64,000 nucleotides of DNA from Uranotaenia lowii (taxonomy: Eukaryota > Arthropoda > Insecta > Diptera > Culicidae): NCBI RefSeq assembly GCF_029784155.1, contig NC_073691.1, forward strand, positions 91,036,722 to 91,100,721, in the 5' to 3' direction. A program made the translations under genes and the position numbers. This document shows, one piece after another, positions 23,158 through 33,915 of this stretch. Numbering within the stretch: position 1 is the first letter of the stretch; every line of letters starts with the position of its first letter. The notes under the pieces were generated by a model that was given only the letters and a program-made list of their open reading frames with translations, made no database searches and had not been told where the DNA came from.

Positions 23158-23889
23158 ATGCTGAAAACTGAACACGGAGGACGTAAGAACATCCTGGATT
23201 GGTGTGCAGAATCTGGAGTTGCGTGGCATTTCATACCACCTCGTTTGCCCTATTTCGGAGGTCTATGGGAAGCAGCAGTGAAATCAGCGAAGCACCATCT
23301 ACTGAGGGAAATCGGCCACTCCAACATTTCGTACGAGGACATGACGACATTACTAGCCGAGGTGGAGATGTGTATGAACTCCAGACCCTTGATTCTGATG
23401 CCAACCGAATCCGACGAATTGGAAGCCCTGACACCTGGACATTTCCTTGTCGGTGAAAGCCTGCGATCTCCACCCGAAGAAGACGTGGCAACTGTTCCGG
23501 ACAATCAACTGTCGCATTGGAAGCTCACGCAGAAACGGTTCCAACGAATCTGGCGTAGATGGTACCCAGAATATCTGCAGCAGCTTCAAGCCCGAGCCAC
23601 CAAACACCGTAGACCATCAACCGTAATCCAGCCCAACCAAATGGTGATCATCCAAGACGATCTGCTTCCGCCAGCCCAATGGCCACTAGGGATCATCACA
23701 GCCGTTCATCCTGGGAAAGACGGCGTCGTACGAGTGGTCACCTTACGCACTGCGAAGCGAGATGTCGTTTCCAGGTGTGTCAACAAACTTGACCTGTTAC
23801 CCGTACCAGAAGAACCCGAAACCAATCCAGCTGATGAGCAGCCCGTTGGAGAACCTGTCACCGCAGTACCTGAAACTAATCATGAGTAG
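23158..23889 (+). pseudogene. BEL/Pao integrase C-terminal part
   Basis: The frame continues the integrase core. WHFIPPRLPYFGGLWEAAVK supplies the last catalytic E (in GLWEAAVK). LAEVEMCMNSRPL and LTPGHFLVGESL follow, then the C-terminal SH3-like region with WQ-type residues (VIIQDDLLPPAQWPLGII and GVVRVVTLRTAKRDVVSRCV). It ends in a P/E-rich tail. It is in phase with the core except for the TAG at 23152. This is the normal end of pol in the group. Confidence 0.8.
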
Positions 23890-24075
23890 AGCTGCACTCT
23901 AAGACAGCTCCTGCACAGAATTTCATGGACCAGGTGATTGCGATTCCAATATTTTTAAACGTTGTTTGTTGGTCTACTTGGTTCCCTTTTGCTTCCCAGA
24001 ACCACTTGTTGTCGTCTCCGCCTGTACATTGCGGACCTCCTAGAACCAGTAGTCGCCGATTGCAGCCTGAAAGAG
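23886..24075 (+). repeat. 3' non-coding block shared with 28515-28815
   Basis: Directly after the pol stop is a stretch with GTAGAGCTGCACTCTAAG, GCTCCTG, CAGGTGATTGCGATTCCAAT and a TTGGTTCCCTTTTGCTTCCCAG-like block (key part CTTCCCAG). The same series of blocks recurs twice near 28.5 kb. Its presence behind BEL pol suggests it is part of a BEL-family 3' region. No open frame is conserved between copies. Confidence 0.6.
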
Positions 24076-25393
24076 TCCAAGCAAACATAACATCGCATTA
24101 GAAATGTCAGCTCAACTCGTTAACAATGTTAATGCGAATCGTAATTCCTACCAAACCAAGTAAATGATCGTAAAAATGGTTAGTTAAAGTCTACCGACTC
24201 GTATATGACAAAAGTTCGCCATGTTTGCAAATTTGTCTCCCGCGTGCGGGATTTAAATGAGAAAACAACCTTGTTGTTCTCTTTGCGATAACCCAGTAAG
24301 CGCGTCCTCTCAAAAATCGACAGAGAATTCAGAAAATTGAGTACTGGGTATCCCGACTTAGGAAAAAACGGTTATATTTCGGCGACACTCGCGCACGGCG
24401 GGTCTGATATTTCTTCTTATTCGCCTTGGGAGCATTTTTCTGAAGAACTTAACTGGGCCGACGGGCGACGGCTGCTCGTTTGATATTATTCATATTATTA
24501 CCTCACCGGGTTACTCGTTTGTCGTTTCGAATAAACTGTGTGCAAGCAAAGCATTGTCAGTTCCAGACGTACCCTCGTGTGGTGCGGTTAGGTGATAGCG
24601 GGCGGTAAATTTTTAAAGGAAGGACATTCAAGTATTGAGAAAATGTAGTGTTTAATAAAAGAGATTGTGATATAGTGATGTTAATTAAAAAATAGTGTTG
24701 TGCAAAGGACATCGCAAATAAGGTGCAACATTCGGTAAGTGACATATTATGTTTTATCAAAATGACTTTCATTTAAAATAAATATTATAAATAATAATTT
24801 TAAATTCTCTTCCTCAATTCCCACAATCGTTTTTAAATTGTCATTCAGAACATTTTGTTCCGATGTGAGAATGATTAATTCATCACTTATCAATTCAAAT
24901 TCAGAATTTCGAATTTAAAGTTATTGTGTTAGAATTCGAAATTCTGGATTAAAAAATCTGAGTTTGGGTTTCAGAATGGTGTGTTCCAGGGATGGAAAAC
25001 AGAAGATAAAACAAAAAAGCGCTCAAATGTCAAACTGATCTGATTAAATCACCGACCAGGTATAAAATTTTGTTTCATTAGAATGATCATTCTTAAAACT
25101 TTTAAGTCTTTGAGAGAGTTTTGCATTGGGTATGTTTACAAGTTGCACCAAACTGAGCATGCCCCATCTACGGAAAAAATAGCTTTGTTGATTTTGTTTG
25201 GTACTGGTACGAATTTTTATCATAACCGATTACAAATCTTTTCAAACAGCGCTCATTTTTTCTGTCGAAAAGTAAGAAAATGCTGCAGTAAATTTCTATT
25301 TGCCTGACCTAGGGTGTGTTCAGTTTTTTTTTCTTTCTATATTTCGGTATTAAAGTAAAAATCAAATCTGAAGACATATGGAACCGCAATTCC
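24076..25393. other. Probable BEL 3' LTR region and AT-rich flank
   Basis: 24076-24740 has LTR-like traits: a moderately GC-rich body and an AATAAA signal at 24531 followed by a TGTGTGCAAG stretch. Without a 5' LTR for comparison its ends are unknown. 24740-25390 is AT-rich and featureless. The small frame at 25083-25307 has no recognisable domain. Confidence 0.4.
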
Positions 25394-25840
25394 AATTCAG
25401 ATTTCAGATTCAGATTTCAGATTCAGATTTCAGATTCAGATTTCAGATTCAGATTTCAGATTCAGATTTCAGATTCAGATTTCAGATTCAGATTTCAGAT
25501 TCAGATTTCAGATTCAGATTCAGATTTAAGATTCAGATTTAAGATTCAGATTTCAGATTCAGATTTCAGATTCATATTTCAGATTCAGATTTCAGATTCA
25601 GATTTCAGATTCAGATTTCAGATTCAGATTTCAGATTCAGATTTTAGATTCAGATTTAAGATTCAGATTTCAGATTCAGATTTCAGATTCAGATTTCAGA
25701 TTCAGATTCAGAATTCAGATCTTTCAGATTCAGATTTCAGATTAGATTCAGTTTTCAGATTTCAGATTCAGATTTCAGTATTTAGAATTCAGATATCAGA
25801 TTCAGGATTCAAGGTTTCAAATTCAGATTTAAAATCCAGA
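25394..25840 (+). repeat. 13-bp satellite, short array (CAGATTTCAGATT unit)
   Basis: Alternating CAGATTT (7) and CAGATT (6) modules give a 13-bp period, with scattered substitutions and module slips. Because 13 is not a multiple of 3, all three plus frames read rotations of the same 13-residue cycle (FRFRFQIQISDSD). This explains the 222-residue open frame at 25316-25984; it is a property of the repeat and not a protein gene. The edges are degenerate. Confidence 0.95.
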
Positions 25841-25922
25841 TTACGGTTTTTCGAAAATTTTAATTTAATAACACATACTAATTTTTTCAACAAGACGACT
25901 GGATGCTCAAAATTTTTTACTA

Positions 25923-26198
25923 GTGGGGGGAATATCCAAGAGTATCAAAGAAATCTCGCGTCAGAATCTTTGTTCGGATCCTAGCGATATTTCAGGGTTT
26001 CCTCCTAAAAGTGATTATGATTTTCAAAAAATGGAAGATTTTTTGAAAGATCCCAAAAACATGGTTTTGTTCGAAGAACAATTAAAATCATATGAATCTG
26101 AAGATCCATATTTGTTAGGGAAATTGTGGATCTTCTGTTCTAAAACTGAGAAGAAAAATTTACTTACAGTGGAAAAAATGTCCACAGACTTGAAATGA
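25923..26198 (+). pseudogene. Unidentified protein-like frame between satellite arrays
   Basis: 91 residues, beginning at a GTG with no good ATG. The stretch GFPPKSDYDFQKMEDFLKD followed by NMVLFEEQLKSYESED vaguely resembles the start of a DUF4806-type domain (FP-x-K-S...F-x-x-x-E-x-x-L). The rest of that domain is absent. The codon pattern looks more protein-like than its neighbours. It could be the last remnant of a captured gene or TE gene, or a chance frame. Confidence 0.25.
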
Positions 26199-26710
26199 GT
26201 CGTCTATTTGATTTCAGTTATTCAAAATAACTATACCTAATAAAAAAAAATTTGTGAAGCTGTTGCCAAGTTTTCTAAAGCCTTATGAAACTTTAACGAT
26301 GCAGTATACCGAAAAACAAAAAAATCATACGAAAAATTGATATCTGTAAATGTCAAGAAATTGCAATCTGTTATAAAAAATTTTTATTTGTTTTATGGAT
26401 ATACCTACATATGTATTTATGTATGAATAAATGATTTAAACGGAATTCGTTTTCAGAAGAAAATTTTCTATTTTTTAAATATCACTTCACCGGGGCTTTG
26501 AGCTAATTGTTTTCCATTCAGATCTAGTTATTTATACAACAAAAAACAAACAATGGGTAACCAGATTCAAATTTATTCAAATAAGACAAGCCCCAACTCA
26601 AAAAATTCAATAAAAACACACAAAGAATGCCATTTGAAAAAATCCTAGGATATTCCAAAATATAAACCTGCGTATGTTTTGGTTAAAATACAAATAACCA
26701 CTCTGGATTC
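26199..26710. other. AT-rich spacer
   Basis: Between the two oppositely oriented satellite tracts. No gene, no TIR and no recognised repeat. Confidence 0.5.
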
Positions 26711-26714
26711 GAAT

Positions 26715-27530
26715 GTGTATTTTGAATCTTAAATCTGAATACGATTTTTTCTTCTAAATAAATTCTAAATCTGAACTCTGAATCTGAAATCTGAATTCAA
26801 TTCTGAATCTGAACCGGAATACAGAAATTTGAATCTGAATTGTGTATTTGAATTTCTTATTCCAAAATCTGAATCAAAAATCTGAAATAAGATGAATCTG
26901 AAATTTTAAACTGAATCTGATTTTCAAATATCAAATCTGAATTTGAAACCTGAATCTGAAATCTCAATTATGCTGAACCTGAATCTGTAATCAGACACCG
27001 AAATCTGTATTAGAGATCTGAATCTAAAATCTTATAAAGCTGAATCCTAAATCTAAATTCTGACTTCTGGATCTGAAATTTGAATCTGAAATCTGGATTT
27101 GAAATCTGAGTCTGACGAATGAAATCTGAGATTTTAAATATAAATCTGAATTTTAATTTTGAAAAATAAATCTGAAATCTGAATCTGAATTCTAAATATG
27201 AAATCTGACACGGAAACCTTTATCTAAAATTTGAATTTGAACGCTGAAAATGAATTCTAAATCTAAATTCTAGATCTGAATTCTGTATCTCAATTTAGAA
27301 TCTGGATATCAACAATATTTTGATTGTTGGATGGTCTTTAAGACTGAGTTTGCTATCCAACAACCAAAACATCAAATAATTTTGTTATCATCAAATAAGA
27401 ATCACAGTCGAGGAAACATCAAATAAGAATCACAGTCGATAACTCCGAACAAGAATCTGGATTCTGAATCTGAATCAGAATTAAAATGCTGTATCTAAGT
27501 CAAAAGTTAGATATTTAGAAAGTATGAATC
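26715..27530 (-). repeat. Degenerate 13-bp satellite in the opposite orientation
   Basis: AATCTGAA, AAATCTGAA and GAATCTG motifs recur throughout. They are the reverse complement of the CAGATT/CAGATTT modules, but mutated and interspersed with short non-repeat segments. A 27-bp stretch around ATCAAATAAGAATCACAGTCG is also tandemly duplicated near 27384-27440. This looks like an older array that has escaped homogenisation. Confidence 0.75.
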
Positions 27531-28514
27531 AAAATTCCCTGTTTTGAAGCTTTATTGTATTGTTCTGATAATATCTATTTGCTATTAATCAATTCGTAGT
27601 CGGGTATTAAAAATTTAAGAAGATTTTTAAAAAGAAATTTGAATTTCGAATTTTTTAATTTGGAAAATGGAATAAAGTATAAAAAAAAAGTTAAATTAAA
27701 CACTCTTGCCCCAAGTTTTCTGAAAACTACGGATTACATCAAGAAATATAGATTTAATTGTTTTTTATATACGTATCTGTTTTTGTACGCTACGGGAAAA
27801 AAATATGAAGCATACAAACGAAAGAAAATCGGGTAACGGTTTCTGAAAGGATTAATCCAATAAAGCATTAATTTGGTACATTGCGTTTTTGATGCCCTTA
27901 ATCAAATCAAACACCACTGTAACGGAAATCATTCGGCATGCGTCGGCAGAACTGAGCCGAACACACACACCACGATAGGAACACACGAGCACAATTCGGA
28001 TCGCGCTCTCTTGGGGCGGGCTAAGCATTTCTACTCAGATTTCGTAGCACTCACGGCCGAGACACGCATATGGTGAGTTCCTCTCTACCGATATAATGAT
28101 GCAAAATCGCCAGAGAGATCGTTAACGATTTCTCTGGCGATTTGAGTTACCTCTCTGCCGATTCAAGTTTACCAGGAAGCAGTGCAACCAGATTTCTAAA
28201 AATCAGAGGGTCCATTTGGATAAACTGGCCAATGAGAGAAGCAGCAAATATTGTCGCTGGCAACGGTTTGCATGAATTGAGAGCAAAACTTGCGCTCTCT
28301 CGCATACTGTCAGGATGTACGGTAAAGGTGTAGTATATCGTCCAATTTTTTCAACTCTTATCGCTTAAGCCAGAAGTTAAAAATATGTATGTATATTGCC
28401 TCCACTTTAGTACGTAAATGCTGTTTTTTCAAGTTATATAAGATGATTTAAAAATGTATATTAAACGTATAGCAAAGTTTGTTGAGAAATATACCTACAA
28501 AAATGTTTGCTGGG
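27531..28514. other. Unclassified interval containing a 40-bp palindrome
   Basis: No supported gene. 27890-28330 is GC-richer and contains the palindrome at 28104-28143, flanked by a near direct repeat of GAGTT(A)CCTCTCTRCCGAT (about 28075 and 28144). The rest is AT-rich. Confidence 0.4.
28104..28143. repeat. 40-bp palindrome centred on GTTAAC
   Basis: AAATCGCCAGAGA leads inward to ATCGTTAACGAT and back out to TCTCTGGCGATTT, with one mismatched pair. There is no loop, so it could extrude as a cruciform or be the joined tips of a tiny inverted-repeat element. The sides carry imperfect direct copies of a CTCTCTRCCGAT motif. Confidence 0.85.
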
Positions 28515-28815
28515 GTAGAGCTACACTTTAAGTTAGCTCCTGTACGACAATTTTGAAAATCAGGTGATTGCAATTCCAATACCCCCTAAATTTTGTTTGT
28601 TGGGCTACTGGGTTCCTTCTTGCTCCGCAGAAATCAACGCTCCGAGTGTGGTCGCACTTCATTATTTCCGGCTTCGTGTAGTGGACATCTCCTCCCATCG
28701 GATTCCTAGCACTGGCTTATTGATAGCAGTAGAGCTACACTCCAAGTTAGCTCCTGTATGAAAACCATAAGCACCAGGTGATTGCGGTTCCAATCCTTTT
28801 TTTCCAGATGCGTCC
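28515..28815 (+). repeat. Direct repeat of about 214 bp related to the BEL 3' region
   Basis: GTAGAGCTACACTTTAAG at 28515 and GTAGAGCTACACTCCAAG at 28729 each begin a block with TTAGCTCCTGTA and CAGGTGATTGC(A/G)(A/G)TTCCAAT. The second copy is partial. The same blocks follow BEL pol at 23886. This is probably a tandem duplication inside a decayed BEL-derived remnant. Confidence 0.7.
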
Positions 28816-31800
28816 TGTTGGTCCACGTTAGCGAAGATGAAGGAAACGGATGAAGGCTTCCCATTGTCAATGTTACTGAAGGAAGTGTTGAAATGTCCGT
28901 GCCATTTCAAGGTGGCCGGAATGTTTGTAACCAAACCTAGAGTGCAATACTCTTCACACACCGTAACGAAAAGTAACACCAAATATCAATCCGGGTCACA
29001 TCTAGGCGTCATTCATTACCATGTGCTGTACAAATGAGCTAGGAATCAAGAAGAAAAAAAAAACACATCTAGGCTTCAAAGCACCACCACGTGCATTCAC
29101 AGTATGCCTGATTGAGAAATACGCGCCCAAATGTCCCCACCAATCAGTATGCTATGCCATGGTTACAATTCTCTCGCGACGCCTCGACCTTGGAGACGAA
29201 AAACAAACCACCCAAAGGAAAGAAAATTTTGAAAAAATGGATGCCATGTCTTTAATTTGATTCAAAAAACTACAAATTTAACAATTACGGGCAATTGATG
29301 AGACTTTTTGTTTATTTGATTCGATATAAACCGATTCGCATGCCTACAGAACATTCTAAAAATAATTTCATTTGAATCGTGCGGGCCGTTTCGGAGGAGT
29401 AGTACTACAAACACCGTTACAAGAGAATTTGATATAATAGATCTATTTCGTCTCTGTTCAGAATTTGATGCTTTGGGGTGACAGTTTTCTTGATCATAAA
29501 GGATACAAAACACCTTCATAATATTTACATTTGCTAGTTTATAAATTTAACCTTGATTTTAACGTTTTATTTTAAAAATATTTAAAATCGAAAAAAAAGA
29601 ACTATGATGCTGCCTACATTTAGGGGCAAAAATTATAATACTTGCTCAAAAGTTTGAGCTTCAAAACATAAGCCCTCCCACTATTTCCATTTTATTTTTA
29701 TTTTTTTTTCAAAGTTAGCGATTTGGTAGGGTTCCTATCCATTTGTCCAATACGGGGCTTCTCTTGGAAATGTCCTTATTTTTTAATATCAAAAATTTAT
29801 CATTAAATTATTATAAAAATAGCACTATAACTGTTCATATACAAAGAAAAAAAGTTGTTCTTTCACATTAAACAACTCATTTGCTTCTTAATACTTTTTG
29901 GTACCATCAGGAAAGCTGTTTGTTTACGAGCCTTGAAAAAGTAGATATTTTAAGATTTTGAAATTAGATTTTTACTCACAGAAAAAAAAATCAAAAACAA
30001 TATATAGATTTGAACTCTAGTTAATGAGAGGATACAAACTTTTCATCAATGAGCTATATTTTTTCAAGATGAGATCTTAATGAACATATTCTATCTAGCC
30101 AATCCAAGATACACTGCCTAACTAGACCACTGTATGGAATTGTATGTATGTAAATATATACTTATTAATAAGTCTGATTTGCTCTTCTTTTGTAAAAATT
30201 GGGATAATTATCCTATGATAATAAGATGTCACAAACAGCTGAGCAAAAACTATCATAATGAGCCCAATATATGCATTTTATGGTGGCTCCAGAGAAAAAT
30301 CTCAGGAGCCACTTTTTTTTAAAAGCGTGTTCTCAGAAAACTTAAAGTAAAATTGGACGAAGTATTTGTTCTTCCATGTATTTGGACTCGATTATAATTA
30401 AATTTTGTGTAAGGAAAGGATTGTTAAGAAGGAACAGAAAAAAGGACTGAAAAAGAATTCATGGAGTGAATAATCAAAAATAACTTTTAGTAAAGTTTTT
30501 TGATGGCTTTTAGGTTATACAGTACCTCCTGGAGAAAGGCTTTTTTTTCAAATTGATACCTATCAATTTTTAAGCATGACGATACTAGGTGTTGATTTAT
30601 AACAATTGAGAATTTTAAAGAACAATTTAGAAAATTAATGGTCGAAAGGTACATGTCTAGTGTTTTTCCCTACTTGATTGATTTTCGATCCAGTGTCATT
30701 GGATTCGGCTCAATTTGGTATTGACAGATTTCCACTCAAGCTCTAGCTGAGATCAGTCGGTATCAATTGCTAGAATAAATTCCCAACAAGGAATATGAAT
30801 GAAATTGGAATAGGCACATTAGATCAAATCCTCTTAGCCCGAAAAACTAAGATCTATGGATGCTGGGAACAATTTATCGTTTTTCGAGCAATTTTTCATG
30901 TTCGCCAAAAACGCTCTGCTGGTTTTTGTGGCTTTTTTTCTTGCTGGTATTCTCTTTCCATTCAACAATCTGAGCTCGGCAGCCAGCAATGAATGAAACG
31001 AATATGCATATATAAATGATTTATGAGAAGCGAGCGGATCGTCTCTAAATCTCTGCTGTTGACCCTCCGCAGCCCACAGATTCCCAGGACCTGGACCAGC
31101 CAGCTTCATCTGGACGGCGATGTTCCTCCGACCGACCTGTGCTGTGGGCGATGATTCTGATTCAACTATCGCCAGCATGTTTTCCATCTACCGCATTTAA
31201 TACAAAAGAAATATATTTCCACCGCAAAACCACGGCCATGAAGGACATGGGGTGGGCATCAGGGAGGTTTCGCCCCCCTGGCTTAAATGGAATTTCCACC
31301 CTAGGCTCGGTGTGGTGAATGGGATCGAGGGACCTCGGAACGCGGAAAGAAGCAGCGGAACCGGGCAAATCCATTTCCCCATTGTTGTACTCATTGTGTC
31401 AATTGGCTACGCTCGCAAAAGTGCATGACAAAGCATGATGATGATGATGGCGACAAATGGTTTATAACTCATAAAAATCTTGAACTAAAGAGATTTTTCG
31501 CCCACCGGAATGTTTTCGATGCGGAAAGTTTTGTTCAGCTTCTGTTCGCGTGTTTTTTTTGTTGTTGTTCTTCATTCATCCGTTCCAACCATTTACGCCA
31601 AAATAAAATTATGTCTACTTTAGGGGGCGCACATACTCTGGGCGGCAGCCAAGTTGATAAAGTTGCTTTTAATTTTAAGAGCTTCGCTCGCTCCTGAATA
31701 TTAAATAGCTTTTTACATAAAACCAGACCAAATGAGATCACGTTAAAAGAAATCATCGGTGCGGGGAATTAAAATTGACCAGCAGTGTCTGGAAATTCGT

Positions 31801-32118
31801 TTGATGTATTTATGCTTCCATTTTCTTTTTCACCGAAGGCCACAGAATCGTTGGATTGGGTCCAATTAGACGAAGAAAAAAAAATGGGATTTCATTAAGG
31901 AAATTTTTTCTTGAACACACTAAAAATTAACTTAATTATTAAAATAAACTAGAGGCAGCCTAACTCGGCTTACCAGTATAAAATATATAAAAGTTTAACT
32001 TTCGGTAGGACAATCCACTTTTTATAAGGAACTTGCAGACCCGGAGTGCTCTGCTTCACTTTCCAAAAAATAATAAATTTTAAAAATCTTAAAATTTTTA
32101 TTTCATAATTTTTTGGAT
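28816..32118. other. Unclassified interval, no gene seen
   Basis: Mixed AT-rich sequence (29260-30780) and a GC-richer unique stretch (30950-31700). The latter includes CTGGACCAGCCAGC and a cluster of short frames on both strands without domains. It could be conserved non-coding host sequence, for example an intron. I see no TIRs, LTRs or coding motifs. Confidence 0.35.
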
Positions 32119-32120
32119 TA

Positions 32121-33388
32121 AAGGGTGATACGGTCAAAGTTTGGTCAATATCAACTTGACGTATTTCTTTCAATTTTGAATTTAAAAAACCTGAACACCC
32201 CTCAATTTGAAGGTGTGTGTGTAGAATTTTGATTTTTGAATTCTCTCTTCAGTAATCAAAATGCCGTTCACGGAAGAAGAGCAGCGTATCAAAATTTTGC
32301 TCGCGCATCGCGAAAATCCGAGCTTCTCGCACGCAAAGCTGGCAAAATCGCTAAAAGTTGCCAAATCAACCGTTACAATTGTAATTAAAGTGTTTGAGGA
32401 ACGTTTGTCGACAGCCAGGAAGTCTGTATCGGGGGGAAATCGAAAACCGGAAGCCACTGAGACGACAAAGAGTGTTGCCGGTAGTTTCAAACGAAACCCT
32501 AACCTCTCTCTCCGAGATGCCGCAAATAAGCTAGGTGCATCAAGCCAAAAAATGAGCCGGACTATCGACTTACAAGAAGGTAGTGACTCCAAATCGCGAT
32601 GATAAACAAAATACGACGGCCAAAGCGCGATCCTGGAGGCTGTATACGACGATGCTGACGAAGTTTGACTGCGTGGTAATGGACGACGAAACCTACGTCA
32701 AAGCCGACTACAAGCAGCTTCCGGGACAGGAGTTTTATACCGCTAAAGGAAGGGGAAAGGTAGCAGATATTTTCAAGCACCTTAAACTGTCAAAGCTCGC
32801 GAAGAAATATCTGGTTTGGCAAGCCATCTGTACCTTTGGCTTGAAAAGCAGCATTTTCATAGCTTCCGGGACTGTCAACCAAGAAATTTATGTGAAAGAG
32901 TGTTTGAATAAACGTCTGCTGCCTTTCCTGAAGAAACACGGTTGTTGCGTACTGTTTTGGCCGGATTTGGCATCTTGCCATTACGGTAAAAAGGCCATGG
33001 AGTAGTACGCCGCCAACAACGTGCAGGTGGTTCCCAAGGACAAGAACCCTCCCAACATGCTAGAGCTCCGCCCAATTGAGAAATACTGGGCTATTGTCAA
33101 GCGGAACCTAAAGAAGACCAACAAAACTGCTAAGGACGAGCAGCAGTTCAAGGCAAACTGGCTTTCTGCGGCGAAGAAGGTGGACAAGGTGGCTGTACAA
33201 AATCTGATGGCAGAGGTTAAGCGTAAGGTCCGGCAATTCGGATTTGGAAAAGCGGAAGCCTAACTGAATATTTTTCCTAAATTTTATACTAATTAAACTT
33301 GAAAAAGTAATTTTATTTGATTTTTTAAATAAACGATTTTACCGATTTACACGCGTTTTCCCTTGACCAAATTGACCGTATCACCCTA
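32121..33388 (+). mobile_element. Tc1/mariner-type element, DD37E lineage, full length with TA target
   Basis: TA at 32119-32120 and 33389-33390 brackets a 1268-bp element. The left end AAGGGTGATACGGTCAAAG and the right end, in reverse complement TAGGGTGATACGGTCAA, are the TIRs. The transposase is on the plus strand and defective. The catalytic spacing is DD37E, a lineage first reported from mosquitoes. Confidence 0.9.
32261..33263 (+). pseudogene. DD37E transposase, frameshifted with one stop
   Basis: 32261-32602 encodes the N-terminal helix-turn-helix region (MPFTEEEQRIKILLAHRE, then KLAKSLKVAKSTVTIVIKVF and a second paired-like region with NLSLRDAANKLG). A frameshift near 32590 moves to the frame of 32583-33005, which carries VVMDDETYVKADY (first catalytic D) and LFWPDLASCHYG (second D, codon at 32964). 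TAG at 33003 interrupts, then 33006-33263 carries NMLELRPIEKYW with the E codon at 33078. D to E is 114 nt, so 37 residues lie between: DD37E. The ATG at 32261 has typical TIR-proximal spacing. Inactive. Confidence 0.85.
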
Positions 33389-33618
33389 TACGCTTTCTGG
33401 CAATCCCAAATCACACTCGTGTCAGCCTATTATCTAGACCAGAGATGAGAAACCCGCGGCCCTCGAGACATATTTGTGCGGCTCGCGAAGCTTTTCCTTA
33501 ATTTAAATTATTCCACGATTTTTTTAACGAAAGATTGTTAATCATCTTAAAATACTGGTTCAAATTAATTTAAAAATAATGATAGATATGTCAGTAAATC
33601 GATCAAGTATGATTTCAC

Positions 33619-33915
33619 ATGTTCGTAGTTGCATTTGCCCCGCAATGCCAGTATGTCTACTTGTGTTGTGTGTACTTGAGACCTAAAAGCGAAACTGCTC
33701 TGTATGTATCTCACATGACCGCTCTTGACTATGTTATAAATATCGCCACTAGTAAAGACATTATTGCTGTAGCTGGAGATTACAACTTGCCAAATTTGCA
33801 ATGGAATGTTAACGAGGTTGCAAATGGGTTCCTGCCCTGCCAGTGAATGCTTTCACAGAGCAGGAGCTCGCTGTCATCGAATCGACAATAGCCTCGTTAA
33901 TACTAGTGGTAGAAT
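33619..33915 (+). pseudogene. Endonuclease piece 1 of the broken non-LTR element
   Basis: LCCVYLRPKSETALYVSH and DIIAVAGDYNLPNLQWN are the middle of the endonuclease (G-D-x-N motif). A tandem duplication of CTGCC at 33832-33841 shifts the frame; the next phase reads VNAFTEQELAVIESTIAS. Sequence then runs into the 8-bp target GGTAGAAT of the next insertion. Confidence 0.8.

Larger units (their letters stand above)
19600..24740 (+). mobile_element. BEL/Pao retrotransposon, 5'-truncated and rearranged
   Basis: The pol order is protease-linked region, RT, RNase H-like region, zinc-binding and integrase core, then integrase C-terminal domain, all on the plus strand. This is the BEL/Pao arrangement. 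There is no gag, no 5' LTR and no visible protease active site, so the copy is truncated at its left end near 19.6 kb. It carries at least one frameshift near 20190, stops at 20532, 21816 and 23152, a 373-bp hAT MITE and a local duplication. About 850 bp of non-coding sequence with an AATAAA at 24531 follows the last frame and probably contains the 3' LTR, whose edges I could not define. Confidence 0.85.

Noticed and set aside
25316..25984. 222-residue FRFRFQIQISDSD repeat protein
   Set aside because: It is the translation of the 13-bp satellite. Any frame would be open, and the start lies in unrelated flank.
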